Shown here one piece after another: positions 7,490 through 16,515 of a stretch of 64,000 bases of DNA (the stretch's first letter is position 1; the number at the start of each line of letters is the position of its first letter). The position numbers and the translations under genes are program-made. Source of the DNA: Bacillota bacterium (GTDB lineage Bacteria; Bacillota; Clostridia; Christensenellales; SZUA-584); NCBI GenBank assembly GCA_023428025.1, contig JAEYZN010000012.1:255736-319735 (forward strand). The letters are read 5' to 3'. The notes below the pieces were generated by a model. That model did no database searches and was not told the DNA's origin. It was given only the letters and a program-made list of their open reading frames with translations.

Positions 7490-10317
7490 TATCTCTCTAT
7501 CTCCTGCATTTCGAAGGCTTCAATGACGTCGCCTTCTTTGATGTCATTATAGTTTTTGATGGTAAAGCCGCATTCATACCCTTGGTTCACTTCTTTGACG
7601 TCATCCTTGAAACGCTTGAGCGAAGCAAGCGAGCCTTCATGAACCACCACGTTGTCACGCAGCAGGCGCACAGACGCGTTTCTTATGATCTTGCCGTCCG
7701 TCACATAGCTGCCGGCGATGGTGCCGATGTTGGACACGGTGAATATCGTGCGGATCTCCGCGTGACCAAGGATCACCTCCTTGAACTGCGGGGCCAGCAT
7801 GCCCTTGATCGCGAGCTCCAGATCTTCGATGGCCTTATATATGATGCGGTACAGCCGTATCTCCACTTTCTCCTTGTCGGCCTCGGCACGCGCAATGCTG
7901 TCCGGACGCACATTGAAACCGATGATGATCGCGTTTGAGGCGGAGGCCAGCATGACGTCCATCGACTTGATGGCGCCGACACCCGCATGGATTACCTTCA
8001 CGCGTACTTCGCTGTTGCTCAGCTTCTCCAGCGCCTGCTTCACCGCTTCCACCGAGCCCTGCACGTCGGCCTTGATCACGATGTTGAGGTCCTGCACCTT
8101 GCCAGCTTCCACCTGGCTGAACAGGTCTTCCAGCGATACCTTGGAAAGGCTCTTGAGCTGGTCTGCCTTTTGCTTGTCTTTTCTCTCTTCGGCCACCTGA
8201 CGCGTCAGCTTATCCTGCTCCACCGCGTGCAGCACGTCGCCCGCCACTGGCACTTCCGAGAAGCCGACGACCTCCACGGGCTGCGACGGATACGCCTCGT
8301 CCACACGGTTGCCCATGTCGTCCGTCATCGCGCGAACGCGGCCATAGGCCACACCCGCGACGATCATGTCGGAAATGCGCAGCGTACCGTTCTGCACCAG
8401 CACTGTGGCCACCGGGCCGCGCCCTTTATCCAGCTTCGCTTCGACGATGGTTCCCTTGGCCAGACGGTTCGGGTTGGCTTTCAGCTCCTGCACATCCGCC
8501 ACCAGCAGTATCATTTCCAGCAGGTTTTCCAAGCCTTCTCTGGTGACTGCTGATACGGGCGCCATGATGGTCTCGCCGCCCCATTCCTCGGCCAGCAGAC
8601 CATGCTCGGTCAGCTCCTGCTTGATACGCTCCGGATTGGAGTTGGGTTTATCGATCTTATTGATCGCCACGATGATCGGCACGCCCGCGGCCTTCGCGTG
8701 ATTGATGGCTTCCACTGTCTGCGGCATCACGCCGTCGTCTGCGGCCACCACAAGAATCGCGATATCCGTCACCTGAGCGCCGCGCGCACGCATGGCGGTA
8801 AACGCTTCGTGACCCGGCGTATCAAGGAAGGTGATCTTTCTGTCGTTGTGCTCAATCATGTAAGCGCCGATGTGCTGAGTGATACCGCCCGCTTCATGCT
8901 CCGTCACGCGCGTGGAGCGAATGGCATCCAGCAGCGACGTCTTGCCGTGGTCGACATGACCCATGACAGTTACGATCGGGGGACGCGACACCAGATCCGC
9001 TTCCTCATCCTTCTGGTCGCCCTCGTCGAGTACATCTTCCGCCGTTTTATCCAACCTGTATTCCAGCTCAATCCTGAATTCATTGCATATCAGCTGCGCC
9101 GTATCAAAATCAATCTCCGAGTTGATGGTGCACATCATGCCCAGCAGCAGCAGCTTTTTCAGTATATCCGCCACCGGCTTTCCTGTCTTTTCCGCCAACG
9201 TTTTCACCGATATCATTTCGGTATTCATCACCACTTTTTCTATTATAACAGGCATCGGCTGAACAGACGGTTTCATACCCTTGGCCCGTCTCTTGCCCCT
9301 GTACCTGTCGTCCTCGTCGGTCGTCATGACCCTTTCTTTCATCAGGGCCTTTTTGGATTTCCTGTTCTTATCATCCCTGGCGAAAGGGCTGCCCTGAGTT
9401 TTCTTAGCGGGAACGCTCCGCTTTTCTACCGGGACAAAGCTGGAGATGTCAGAGTCAGACTTAGCGCCCGGCGGTCTCTTGCCGGGAACTGGTCTGCCGC
9501 CATCCTGTCTCGGCGGACGGTTATCCTGCGAGTATGGTCTGCCGCCATCCTGTCTCGGCGGGCGATTATCCTGCGAATACGGTCTGCCGCCGTCCTGTCT
9601 CGGCGGACGGTTCTGCGAATACGGCCTGCCGCCGTCCTGTCTCGGCGGGCGATTATCCTGCGAATACGGTCTGCCGCCATCCTGTCTCGGCGGGCGGTTA
9701 TCCTGCGAATATGGTCTGCCGCCGTCCTGCCGTGGCGGGCGGTTATCCTGCGAATACGGTCTTGTATTTTGAGTGTCGGCGGGCTTTCTTTCTATATCAG
9801 CCGCGATTTCCGCAGAAGGCTCCGGCTTTCTCTGCTCCGCCGAGGAACGCGGTGTTTCCGGCGTTTCTGCGCTGACTTCAGCCGGTTTGTTTAGGGATGA
9901 CGGATTATCGGCCTTAACAACCTGGGATTCGATGGTGGGTGCTTCGGTTTTCTTTTCCGATGTGGGAACGGTTGACTCTGGCACATTTGTTGCAGCAGCC
10001 TTAGGCTGTACATTTTCAATATCAGCTTTTTCTGCCGCGGCTTTATGCTGCGGGGCCGCTTTGGATTCTTCTGCAGCCCGCGCATCCACGCCACGCATTT
10101 CCGCGTCTGCCCTGGCCTGTTCAATTTCTTCCTGCTGCTGACGGGCACGTTTTTCCTCCGCCTCGGCACGGGCCGCCTTAATCAGCTCCGCTTCGATGCG
10201 TTTCAGCGTCGCCAAATGGGTTTGCACGCTTGTTTGGAGCGTCTCCATTCGTGTGACGGTCTGTTTGGATTTGTCCATCAGCTGCTTGTTCATGTCCAGA
10301 ATCTTCAGTTTACTCAT
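7489..10317 (-). CDS. infB: Translation initiation factor IF-2
   Basis: IF-2 of 942 residues, the GTPase that places fMet-tRNA on the ribosome. The order is a coiled-coil N-terminus (about 1-60), a long low-complexity linker (60-330) with six 15-residue repeats, the IF2_N domain (about 370-420), the G domain with VTVMGHVDHGKTSLLD, DTPGHEAF and NKIDKP (about 450-615), then domains II-IV ending in the fMet-tRNA-binding C2 domain. The linker is expanded by a 45-bp minisatellite (9491-9757). The start overlaps the end of ylxQ by 4 bp and the end overlaps rbfA. Confidence 0.97.
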   Translation of the reverse strand: MSKLKILDMNKQLMDKSKQTVTRMETLQTSVQTHLATLKRIEAELIKAARAEAEEKRARQQQEEIEQARADAEMRGVDARAAEESKAAPQHKAAAEKADIENVQPKAAATNVPESTVPTSEKKTEAPTIESQVVKADNPSSLNKPAEVSAETPETPRSSAEQRKPEPSAEIAADIERKPADTQNTRPYSQDNRPPRQDGGRPYSQDNRPPRQDGGRPYSQDNRPPRQDGGRPYSQNRPPRQDGGRPYSQDNRPPRQDGGRPYSQDNRPPRQDGGRPVPGKRPPGAKSDSDISSFVPVEKRSVPAKKTQGSPFARDDKNRKSKKALMKERVMTTDEDDRYRGKRRAKGMKPSVQPMPVIIEKVVMNTEMISVKTLAEKTGKPVADILKKLLLLGMMCTINSEIDFDTAQLICNEFRIELEYRLDKTAEDVLDEGDQKDEEADLVSRPPIVTVMGHVDHGKTSLLDAIRSTRVTEHEAGGITQHIGAYMIEHNDRKITFLDTPGHEAFTAMRARGAQVTDIAILVVAADDGVMPQTVEAINHAKAAGVPIIVAINKIDKPNSNPERIKQELTEHGLLAEEWGGETIMAPVSAVTREGLENLLEMILLVADVQELKANPNRLAKGTIVEAKLDKGRGPVATVLVQNGTLRISDMIVAGVAYGRVRAMTDDMGNRVDEAYPSQPVEVVGFSEVPVAGDVLHAVEQDKLTRQVAEERKDKQKADQLKSLSKVSLEDLFSQVEAGKVQDLNIVIKADVQGSVEAVKQALEKLSNSEVRVKVIHAGVGAIKSMDVMLASASNAIIIGFNVRPDSIARAEADKEKVEIRLYRIIYKAIEDLELAIKGMLAPQFKEVILGHAEIRTIFTVSNIGTIAGSYVTDGKIIRNASVRLLRDNVVVHEGSLASLKRFKDDVKEVNQGYECGFTIKNYNDIKEGDVIEAFEMQEIER
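9491..9757. repeat. 45-bp tandem repeat coding for the IF-2 linker
   Basis: Six tandem units of 45, 45, 42, 45, 45 and 45 bp encode copies of RPYSQDNRPPRQDGG in the disordered linker of IF-2. The third unit on the plus strand has lost one codon (the Asp). The units differ only at scattered synonymous positions, so the array is young or kept uniform by slippage or recombination, and its copy number probably varies between strains. Confidence 0.95.
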
Positions 10318-10631
10318 TCAATGCCACTCCCACCAAGATAATTGTTCTTTATCGCATTCGCGAACCCGGTATCCGTGATCCCCACCAGCATCACGCCCGG
10401 GCGACCTATGGCTTTTCCAAGATCATCCTCTTTGCCGACCATCAACGTTTTCGCGTGAACGCGCTCGCACAAACCGGAGAAATACTCAAGGCTTCCTTCC
10501 GACAACCCCTGCTGCACCAACAACAGATGGACCTGCCCGAACTTTAAACCCTTCTCACATGCCGCGCTTCCGGCAAGCGCTTTTCCGGCCCGATAAGCCA
10601 GCCCTGCCATCGACAGCTTATTTGATGCCAC
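10314..10631 (-). CDS. ylxQ: YlxQ, L7Ae-family RNA-binding protein
   Basis: A 105-residue L7Ae/L30e-fold protein, the small K-turn-binding-type protein found between ylxR and infB in Firmicutes. Typical features are the first helix LAYRAGKALAGSAACEKGL, the strand VHLLLVQQGLSEG and the GKAIGRPGVMLVGITDTGFA motif near the end. It overlaps ylxR by 14 bp and infB by 4 bp. Its exact RNA target is unknown. Confidence 0.9.
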   Translation of the reverse strand: MASNKLSMAGLAYRAGKALAGSAACEKGLKFGQVHLLLVQQGLSEGSLEYFSGLCERVHAKTLMVGKEDDLGKAIGRPGVMLVGITDTGFANAIKNNYLGGSGIE

Positions 10632-10890
10632 GCCGCAGTATCACCCTTTTAATCGCATTATACGCTTCCTCGCTCATCGGCGTTTCCAAAGCCCTTTCAA
10701 AAGCCTTCGTCTTTCGCGCTTTGTCCAGGCAGTCTACATTCGGACACAGATACGCGCCGCGACCATGCGCCTTGCCGGTTTCGTCGGCGCTCAGAACGCC
10801 TTCGTCCGCCACAACGCGTACCAGCTCTTTTTTGGGCCGTCCTTCCCGACAGGCGATGCACATGCGTACAGGTGCTTTTTTGGTTTTCAA
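10618..10890 (-). CDS. rnpM: YlxR/RnpM, RNase P modulator (DUF448)
   Basis: A 90-residue YlxR (DUF448) protein. The signature MCIACRE near the N-terminus and GRGAYLCPNVDCLDKARK in the middle fit the family. B. subtilis YlxR (RnpM) binds RNase P RNA and modulates its activity. The nusA-ylxR-ylxQ-infB order is universal in Firmicutes. The gene sits 35 bp after nusA. Confidence 0.92.
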   Translation of the reverse strand: MKTKKAPVRMCIACREGRPKKELVRVVADEGVLSADETGKAHGRGAYLCPNVDCLDKARKTKAFERALETPMSEEAYNAIKRVILRRGIK

Positions 10891-10925
10891 ATCTGATCCC
10901 CTCGCTTATACAGCAATCCGGCCTG

Positions 10926-12101
10926 TTAAAATTCCTTGTCGTCGTCGAACTCAAACAGATCATCCGCAACGTCGGAACCGCCAAAATCGCCGTCTGTATC
11001 CAGCATGTCGTCCGCATAAGGACCGAAATCATTATCCTTCGTTTCTTCCTGATTGTCAAACAAAGCCGCTTCAATTTGTGACTGGCTTTTGATATCGATC
11101 TTCCACCCGGTCAGCTTGGCGGCCAGGCGGGCATTCTGCCCTTCACGGCCAATCGCCAGAGAAAGCTGATAGTCAGGCACGACCACCTTGGCGGCCTTCT
11201 CATTTTCGTTGATCTGCACCATCAGCACCTTGGCCGGACGCAGTGAATTCGCGATAAACTCGATCGGGTCGGAACTCCATGGGATGACGTCGATCTTCTC
11301 GTTGCCCAATTCGGCAACGACCCTGTCTATGCGCGAGCCCTTCTGGCCCACGCAGGAGCCGACCGGATCGACATTTTCATCGTCCGAATGGACGGCGATC
11401 TTTGTCCGTGAACCGGCCTCACGCGCAATGCTTTTTATATGTACGATATTCTGCATGATCTCAGGAACTTCTATTTCGAACAACCGCTTTAGCAGGTTGG
11501 GGTGCGTCCTGGAGACGATGACCTGCGGCCCTTTGGTGGTCTTACGCACTTCCATCACATAGACCTTGATATGGTCGTTGATGTTGTACCGCTCGCCCGG
11601 GATACACTCAGCCACGGGCATGATGCACTCTACACCGTCCAGCTCAAGCAGCACGCTGCCTTTGTCCACACGGTGGATGGACGCGTTCATAACTTCGCCT
11701 TCGCGCTCGATGAATTTATCGTAAATCACGCCTCGCTCAGCCTCTCGCAACCGGTGCACGACCACCTGCTTGGCCGTCTGCGCGGCAATACGGCCGAACG
11801 AACCCGGCGTCACTTCCTGCTCAATGATGTCGCCCGGCTCATACGCGATATTGATCTTGTGCGCATCCTTCAGCGAGATTTCCTCGGTATCGTCTTCCAC
11901 GGTTTCAACAACGGTCTTTTTGGCGTATACCTTGAACATGCCGCTCAGCGGGTCAACCTCCACGCGGACATCCTGAACGGTGCCGTAATTTTTCTTGTAT
12001 GCGGAAACAAGGGCGTTTTCAATGGCGTCGATCAATATGCTCTTATCAATGCCCTTCTCTTTTTCCAGCGCTGCCAGCGCACTCAAAAACTCAGTGCTCA
12101 T
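10926..12101 (-). CDS. nusA: Transcription termination/antitermination factor NusA
   Basis: NusA of 391 residues binds RNA polymerase and modulates pausing, termination and rRNA antitermination. The N-terminal domain (about 1-125) is followed by an S1 domain (GEVMNASIHRVDKGSVLLEL, about 130-200) and two KH domains (GSCVGQKGSRIDRVVAELG and LAIGREGQNARLAAKLTGW). An acidic C-terminal tail rich in Asp and Phe replaces the repeats of the E. coli protein. AGGAGGTAAACC-like spacing before the ATG is good. It follows rimP by 3 bp. Confidence 0.96.
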   Translation of the reverse strand: MSTEFLSALAALEKEKGIDKSILIDAIENALVSAYKKNYGTVQDVRVEVDPLSGMFKVYAKKTVVETVEDDTEEISLKDAHKINIAYEPGDIIEQEVTPGSFGRIAAQTAKQVVVHRLREAERGVIYDKFIEREGEVMNASIHRVDKGSVLLELDGVECIMPVAECIPGERYNINDHIKVYVMEVRKTTKGPQVIVSRTHPNLLKRLFEIEVPEIMQNIVHIKSIAREAGSRTKIAVHSDDENVDPVGSCVGQKGSRIDRVVAELGNEKIDVIPWSSDPIEFIANSLRPAKVLMVQINENEKAAKVVVPDYQLSLAIGREGQNARLAAKLTGWKIDIKSQSQIEAALFDNQEETKDNDFGPYADDMLDTDGDFGGSDVADDLFEFDDDKEF

Positions 12102-12104
12102 GGT

Positions 12105-12575
12105 TTACCTCCCGAATGTTATATCTGCATGCAGCCTTACTATGGCAACATCTTTGTTCGAAAATGATTTTTTCCCGCCGTTCTGCTCGATCACCACATG
12201 GTTCGCATCGTGCTGCCTGAGCACACCGGTCCATTCCTTCTTGCCGCCTTCAGCGCGATACAGCTTGACATCCACTTTTTTACCAACGCTGCGGTCAAAA
12301 TCACGCTGCGTTCTCAAAGGCCGGTCCAACCCCGGCGAAGACACGCACAGGCAATACGATTCTTCGATGGGATCTTTCTCGTCGATAAGCGGCTCTATGT
12401 GGCGGCTGATCTTCTCACAGTCATCGAGCCCCATGCCGCCCGGCTTATCGGCGTATATGATCAGTTCCGAAGCGCCGCCGGCCTTGTTGTACTCCGTCCC
12501 GACATATTCATAACCCATTTGTTCGATGACCGGCAATACAATATCTTCGATCGCCTTTTCTATCTTTGCAGAAAT
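12105..12575 (-). CDS. rimP: Ribosome maturation factor RimP, probable ATT start
   Basis: RimP, needed for 30S maturation. The body (EQMGYEYVGTEY, CVSSPGLDRPL and the C-terminal SH3-like barrel) is clear. There is no in-frame ATG or GTG at the expected place. The open frame extends upstream as SAKIEKAIEDIVLPVIEQ, matching the first helix of RimP, and begins at ATT (12575-12573) six bases after GGAAGGTGA. Starting at ATT gives 156 residues, near the 150 of E. coli; the only other candidate, TTG at 12536, would remove 13 residues of the conserved helix and lacks a ribosome-binding site. An out-of-frame 10-codon ORF (12560-12592) overlaps the start. Confidence 0.85.
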   Translation of the reverse strand: MSAKIEKAIEDIVLPVIEQMGYEYVGTEYNKAGGASELIIYADKPGGMGLDDCEKISRHIEPLIDEKDPIEESYCLCVSSPGLDRPLRTQRDFDRSVGKKVDVKLYRAEGGKKEWTGVLRQHDANHVVIEQNGGKKSFSNKDVAIVRLHADITFGR

Positions 12576-12653
12576 ATGAATTCACCTTCCATGGCCGTCA
12601 GACTGATATCGGTATAATCCAGTTTCAATCATATTTAGGCCTTAACAATTTAA

Positions 12654-12676
12654 AAGAGTGGGTTTCTCCCACTCTT
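12654..12676 (-). terminator. Rho-independent terminator after the phoR-like gene
   Basis: Nine-bp perfect stem AAGAGTGGG/CCCACTCTT with a five-base loop, followed on the minus strand by TTTT and an AT-rich stretch. It separates the two-component operon from rimP; the stem also has A-rich sequence on its other side and could work in both directions. Confidence 0.8.
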
Positions 12677-12750
12677 AAGTCAAAAAAGATTGCTTATGGA
12701 CGTAATATAGCACAATTTATTAAAATAAGCAAGTATTGCGCTAAATATTT

Positions 12751-14490
12751 TTACTGCTGATTCGCCAGCAACGGCAGATAAACGGTAAACGTACTGCCTT
12801 CTCCCACGGTGCTTTTCACCGTGATTCTTCCGTCCAGCAGGCTGACGATATGCTTCACGATCGCGAGCCCCAGGCCGGTCCCCCCGAGAGAGCGTGACCG
12901 GCTGGTATCCACACGGTAGAATCTCTCAAAAAGCCGCGGAATATTGGCTTCCGGAATGCCAAGGCCGGTGTCCTCCACGCGCAGTACGGCAACCGTGTCT
13001 TCGGCAAAAACGGATACACGCACACAACCGCCTGCGGGCGTGTATTTGACGGCGTTGTCAATCAGATTGATAGCCAGCTGCTTGATTCTGTCATTGTCCG
13101 CAGCGACAAGAATTTGCCTGTCTGCTATCTCCGAAACGTATGACAGGTTCTTTTCACGTGCAGCGCCCTCCAGCAACTGCACGGCCTCTTTCACGCCGTC
13201 TCTCAGATCCAAAGCCAGCTTGGGTTTCTCGGCGATGTTTTCGATTTCAGACAGCAACAGCACATCGTTAATAAGGCGCGTCAGGCGTTCCGATTCCAGC
13301 GTGATAATGTCCAGAAACCGCGCGATATCGTTTCGCGGCATCGTGGGATCCTTCAATGTGTCCACAAAGCCACGGATAACAGTCAGCGGCGTTTTCAGCT
13401 CATGCGTGACATTCGCGACAAAGTCCCTTCTCAGGTTTTCCAGCTTGCGCAGATGCGTGATGTCCTGAACGAGCAGGATCACGCCGTATCCTTTGCCTTC
13501 GCTGAAAACCGACGCGGCGAAAACCTGGAGATAGACCGTATCCATTCCGCGCGATACGGTGAGTTCTTTTTCCACAACGTTCGTATTGGATAGTGCTTCC
13601 TTGATCACAGCCTCAAGGCCGATATGCTGCGTCACCTCCAGGAAGTGACGTCCTTCCGGTCTTTCGATCATCGAGAACATACTGCGCGCCGCCGGGTTGG
13701 CCATTGTGACCCGCATCGCGTTATCAACCGCGATGATGCCGCCGGGCACAGCCCGCAGCACGGCTTCCAGCCTGGAATTGTTTTCCGTGATGGCTTCAAA
13801 ATTGCGGCGCAGCTTGCCCGCCATGTCGTTGAGGGCGCCGGATAAGGCCTCAATCTCATCGCCGGTACGCAACTTTTCCAGCTCGTCATAACGACCGTCG
13901 GCAATCTTTACGGTATCGTGCTGTAATCTGATGATGGGCTGGGTCACGCTTCGGGATACGAAAAGCGCGATACCAAGACACAGCAGGAAAGCGACGAGCA
14001 GCATCATGAGCAGCGGAATCCAAAGCGAACTGGAATAGGCGGCGACGCCCTGCAGCATCAGCGCCACGCGGACGACAAGCTGGAGCTCATCCGACCGATA
14101 GGCAAAATACATCATATCCGCGCCCAGCGTATCGCTCTTGCGGATATCGCTGCCTGTCCCTTCCGCCAGCGCCTGAACCACTTCCGGCCTGTCGCCATGG
14201 TTTTCCAGCTCGGAAGCGTCGGTACGGGAGTCGAACACCACGCCACCATTGTAATCGATCAACGTGATGCGCATGTCCTGTATTTTGTCGATACTGTACA
14301 GAGCCGGCGAGTCTTCCTCCTCTAGCAGCATCATGCTTTCAATCACTTCCGCGCTGCTGTACAGTTTGTCCCGAACGTCGTTCTTATAAGCCCTGTCCAG
14401 ATAGATAACAGTCAATAGACTCGCAGCTGAGACGACCGCAAGAAACAGCAGGCTGATCCTTAGGGCGATTTTTTTAAACAATCGGTTCAT
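12751..14490 (-). CDS. phoR: PhoR-type sensor histidine kinase
   Basis: Membrane histidine kinase of 579 residues. An N-terminal membrane segment (about 10-30), an extracellular sensor region of roughly 130 residues, a second segment (about 160-182), a HAMP domain (SRSVTQPIIRLQHDT), a PAS domain (LEAVLRAVPGGIIAVDNAM), the HisKA H-box FVANVTHELKTPLTVIRGF and the ATPase boxes (NLIDNAVKYTP, VEDTGLGIPEANIPRLFERF, GGTGLGLAIVKHIV) follow in order. This layout matches PhoR/WalK kinases. Its start overlaps the regulator by 17 bp. The stimulus cannot be told from the sequence; the phosphate assignment is by family only. Confidence 0.85.
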   Translation of the reverse strand: MNRLFKKIALRISLLFLAVVSAASLLTVIYLDRAYKNDVRDKLYSSAEVIESMMLLEEEDSPALYSIDKIQDMRITLIDYNGGVVFDSRTDASELENHGDRPEVVQALAEGTGSDIRKSDTLGADMMYFAYRSDELQLVVRVALMLQGVAAYSSSLWIPLLMMLLVAFLLCLGIALFVSRSVTQPIIRLQHDTVKIADGRYDELEKLRTGDEIEALSGALNDMAGKLRRNFEAITENNSRLEAVLRAVPGGIIAVDNAMRVTMANPAARSMFSMIERPEGRHFLEVTQHIGLEAVIKEALSNTNVVEKELTVSRGMDTVYLQVFAASVFSEGKGYGVILLVQDITHLRKLENLRRDFVANVTHELKTPLTVIRGFVDTLKDPTMPRNDIARFLDIITLESERLTRLINDVLLLSEIENIAEKPKLALDLRDGVKEAVQLLEGAAREKNLSYVSEIADRQILVAADNDRIKQLAINLIDNAVKYTPAGGCVRVSVFAEDTVAVLRVEDTGLGIPEANIPRLFERFYRVDTSRSRSLGGTGLGLAIVKHIVSLLDGRITVKSTVGEGSTFTVYLPLLANQQ

Positions 14491-15175
14491 CTTTCATGTT
14501 GAAGCGGTAGCCCACGCCGCGCACCGTCTCGATGCGGTCGCCGTATTCGCCCAGCTTCTTTCTCAGGTTGGTGATATGAACATCCACCGTGCGCGTTTCA
14601 CCGAAATAGTCGTAGCCCCACACCTTGTTGAGAATCATGTCGCGCGTGAGCACCTGCGTCCCGCTGGACATCAGCAGCCCAAGCAGTTCGAATTCCTTGA
14701 GCGTCAGCTTAAGCTCCTCGTCCTCAATGTAGGCTTTGTAGTTGGAGTTGTCCACTTTAAGCTGCTTGTAGGCCTGTACGGACTGAGATTGATTCTCAAG
14801 GCGTTTTGACCGGCGTAGCAGCGCCTTCACGCGAGCGCACAGCTCGCGAACGCTGAACGGCTTTGACACATAATCGTCCGCGCCCAATTCCAGCCCGATG
14901 ATCTTGTCCACTTCCTCGGCGCGCGCCGTCACCATGATCACAGGCATATCCGTCAGGGCGTCGGTCGAGCGGATCGTTTTCAGCACGCCCAAGCCGTCTA
15001 TCCCCGGCAGCATCTGATCCAGCAGAACGATATCCGGCCGCTGTTTGGAAAGCAGGGCAACTGCCGCCTCGCCGGTTTCGGCGCGCAACACTTCATAGCC
15101 TTCCTTTTTCAGATTGTACTCAAGCAGCTCGAGTATGTTCTGCTCGTCGTCAACAATGAGCACCTTCTCGTTCAT
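14474..15175 (-). CDS. phoP: PhoP/PhoB-type response regulator
   Basis: OmpR/PhoB-family response regulator, 233 residues. The receiver has the acidic pair VDDE, the phospho-acceptor in IVLLDQMLPGIDG, Thr in MVTARAEEVDK and Lys in DDYVSKPF. The C-terminal winged helix has TLKEFELLGLLM and TRTVDVHITNLRKKLG. The ATG at 15175 is chosen because of AAAGGATG upstream; the longer open frame runs into pgeF. It probably controls phosphate or envelope genes with the adjacent kinase; the name is by similarity only. Confidence 0.85.
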   Translation of the reverse strand: MNEKVLIVDDEQNILELLEYNLKKEGYEVLRAETGEAAVALLSKQRPDIVLLDQMLPGIDGLGVLKTIRSTDALTDMPVIMVTARAEEVDKIIGLELGADDYVSKPFSVRELCARVKALLRRSKRLENQSQSVQAYKQLKVDNSNYKAYIEDEELKLTLKEFELLGLLMSSGTQVLTRDMILNKVWGYDYFGETRTVDVHITNLRKKLGEYGDRIETVRGVGYRFNMKDEPIV

Positions 15176-15180
15176 AAGTT

Positions 15181-16002
15181 TTATACATCCTTTAATAAAA
15201 TTACGGCGGCCATAGCGCCTGTCTGCCCGCGGTCCCGCCGGTGCGAAAAGAACAGATACGAATTTTCGTATGTGCACAGATCAGCATCCGTTAAGTTCTG
15301 CGGGCTGAGCCCGCATGCTAGCATATCCAGCACGCAGGCGGTATTTAAATCGGCGTATAGCCGTCCTTCTTTTGCTTGCACAGTCTCCTGTCCAAATTCC
15401 CGGAGAAAAATACCCCGGACTTCTTCGCCGACTTCAAACTTGCGCACACTGATGCAGGGGCCCACCGCCGCCAGTATATCCGTTTCGCGACAGCCGATGT
15501 CGCAAAGGCCTTTCACCATATTGCGAATGATATGCGCCGTAACGCCCCGCCAGCCCGCATGGCATACCGCCACAGCGCGCCTCACGGGATCGTAAAAAAA
15601 CAGCGGCACGCAGTCCGCATGGAGCGAGACGAGCGGCAGCCCTGTTTCATCCGTATATAGGCCGTCGCACTCGTATGGAACCAGCTCGCGCCATATGCCG
15701 CATCCGGCATCCTCTGTCCGGACACGATAGATATCCACCCCGTGCGCGTAATTGTCCAGTACGGCCTGTCGGCTGTCAAAACCCGCGGCGTCGCCGAAGC
15801 GGTACATATTCTCAAGAAAATTCGGGATGCTCGGCTCTCTGCTTTTGCTGAAATTGAGCGTATCGAACGGTTTGGGGCTCACGCCGCCAACACGTGTGGA
15901 AAACGCGCAAATCACGCCCCCGGCCCGTTCAAAAGCCGGTATCGTGAAATAGCGGACGCCGTTCTTTTTCCACTGTGTAAAACCCTTTTGTATCTGCTGC
16001 AT
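15181..16002 (-). CDS. pgeF: PgeF/YfiH, purine nucleoside phosphorylase-like (laccase fold)
   Basis: YfiH-family protein of 273 residues. The catalytic zinc/copper-site residues are visible in VSLHADCVPLFFYDP and VAVCHAGWRGVTAHI. Family members act as polyphenol oxidases or purine nucleoside phosphorylases, and PgeF edits wrongly built peptidoglycan precursors. The ATG at 16002, one base after the nrdR stop codon, is preferred; the open frame continues upstream into nrdR without family similarity. It lies between nrdR and the response regulator gene. Confidence 0.9.
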   Translation of the reverse strand: MQQIQKGFTQWKKNGVRYFTIPAFERAGGVICAFSTRVGGVSPKPFDTLNFSKSREPSIPNFLENMYRFGDAAGFDSRQAVLDNYAHGVDIYRVRTEDAGCGIWRELVPYECDGLYTDETGLPLVSLHADCVPLFFYDPVRRAVAVCHAGWRGVTAHIIRNMVKGLCDIGCRETDILAAVGPCISVRKFEVGEEVRGIFLREFGQETVQAKEGRLYADLNTACVLDMLACGLSPQNLTDADLCTYENSYLFFSHRRDRGQTGAMAAVILLKDV

Positions 16003-16003
16003 C

Positions 16004-16459
16004 CTATTTTTCTTCCAGCAGGCGCTGAAGCTCCTGCATAAACGTATCGACGTCCTTGAATTCCTTATAGACCGAGGCGAAACGCACATAGGCCACGTCG
16101 TCTAGGTCCTTCAAACCCTTCATGACCAGTTCGCCGATTTCCTTGGTGCTGATCTCCTGCCTTAAGGAATTGAATATGGTCTTTTCCACATTCAACACCA
16201 GCGTTTCAATATCCTGCATGGGGACCGGACGTTTCTCACACGCTTTGATGATGCCGATCTTGATCTTGTCCGAATCGAAGGGCACCCGCTCTCCATCCTT
16301 CTTGATAACGAGCAGCGGCAGGCTGTCTATTTTCTCATAAGTGGTGAAACGCTTTTTGCATGCCAGGCATTCACGGCGCCGCCTGATAGAGCTTCCTTCA
16401 TCCGTTGGCCTAGAATCCACAACCTTGCTTTCCAGATAACCGCAATATATGCACTTCAT
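16004..16459 (-). CDS. nrdR: Transcriptional repressor NrdR
   Basis: NrdR, 151 residues, represses ribonucleotide reductase genes in response to ATP/dATP. The zinc ribbon MKCIYCGYLESKVVDSR...CLACKKRF and the ATP-cone beginning VIKKDGERVPFDSDKI are both typical and the length is normal. In Clostridia nrdR often lies near sigG and ylmC-type genes, as here. Confidence 0.96.
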   Translation of the reverse strand: MKCIYCGYLESKVVDSRPTDEGSSIRRRRECLACKKRFTTYEKIDSLPLLVIKKDGERVPFDSDKIKIGIIKACEKRPVPMQDIETLVLNVEKTIFNSLRQEISTKEIGELVMKGLKDLDDVAYVRFASVYKEFKDVDTFMQELQRLLEEK

Positions 16460-16515
16460 AATAAGCCCCCATGCCGTATTTGCTATTATTATAGCATAAT
16501 TATGAAGAAATACAA

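Noticed and set aside
9491..9757. Regularly spaced repeats that could look like a CRISPR array
   Set aside because: Units are contiguous without unique spacers and encode an in-frame peptide repeat in infB.
8602..9894. 430-codon open frame opposite infB
   Set aside because: Shadow frame with repeats that only mirror the IF-2 linker.
12105..12536. rimP starting at TTG 12536
   Set aside because: It would cut off the conserved first helix and has no Shine-Dalgarno; ATT at 12575 fits better.
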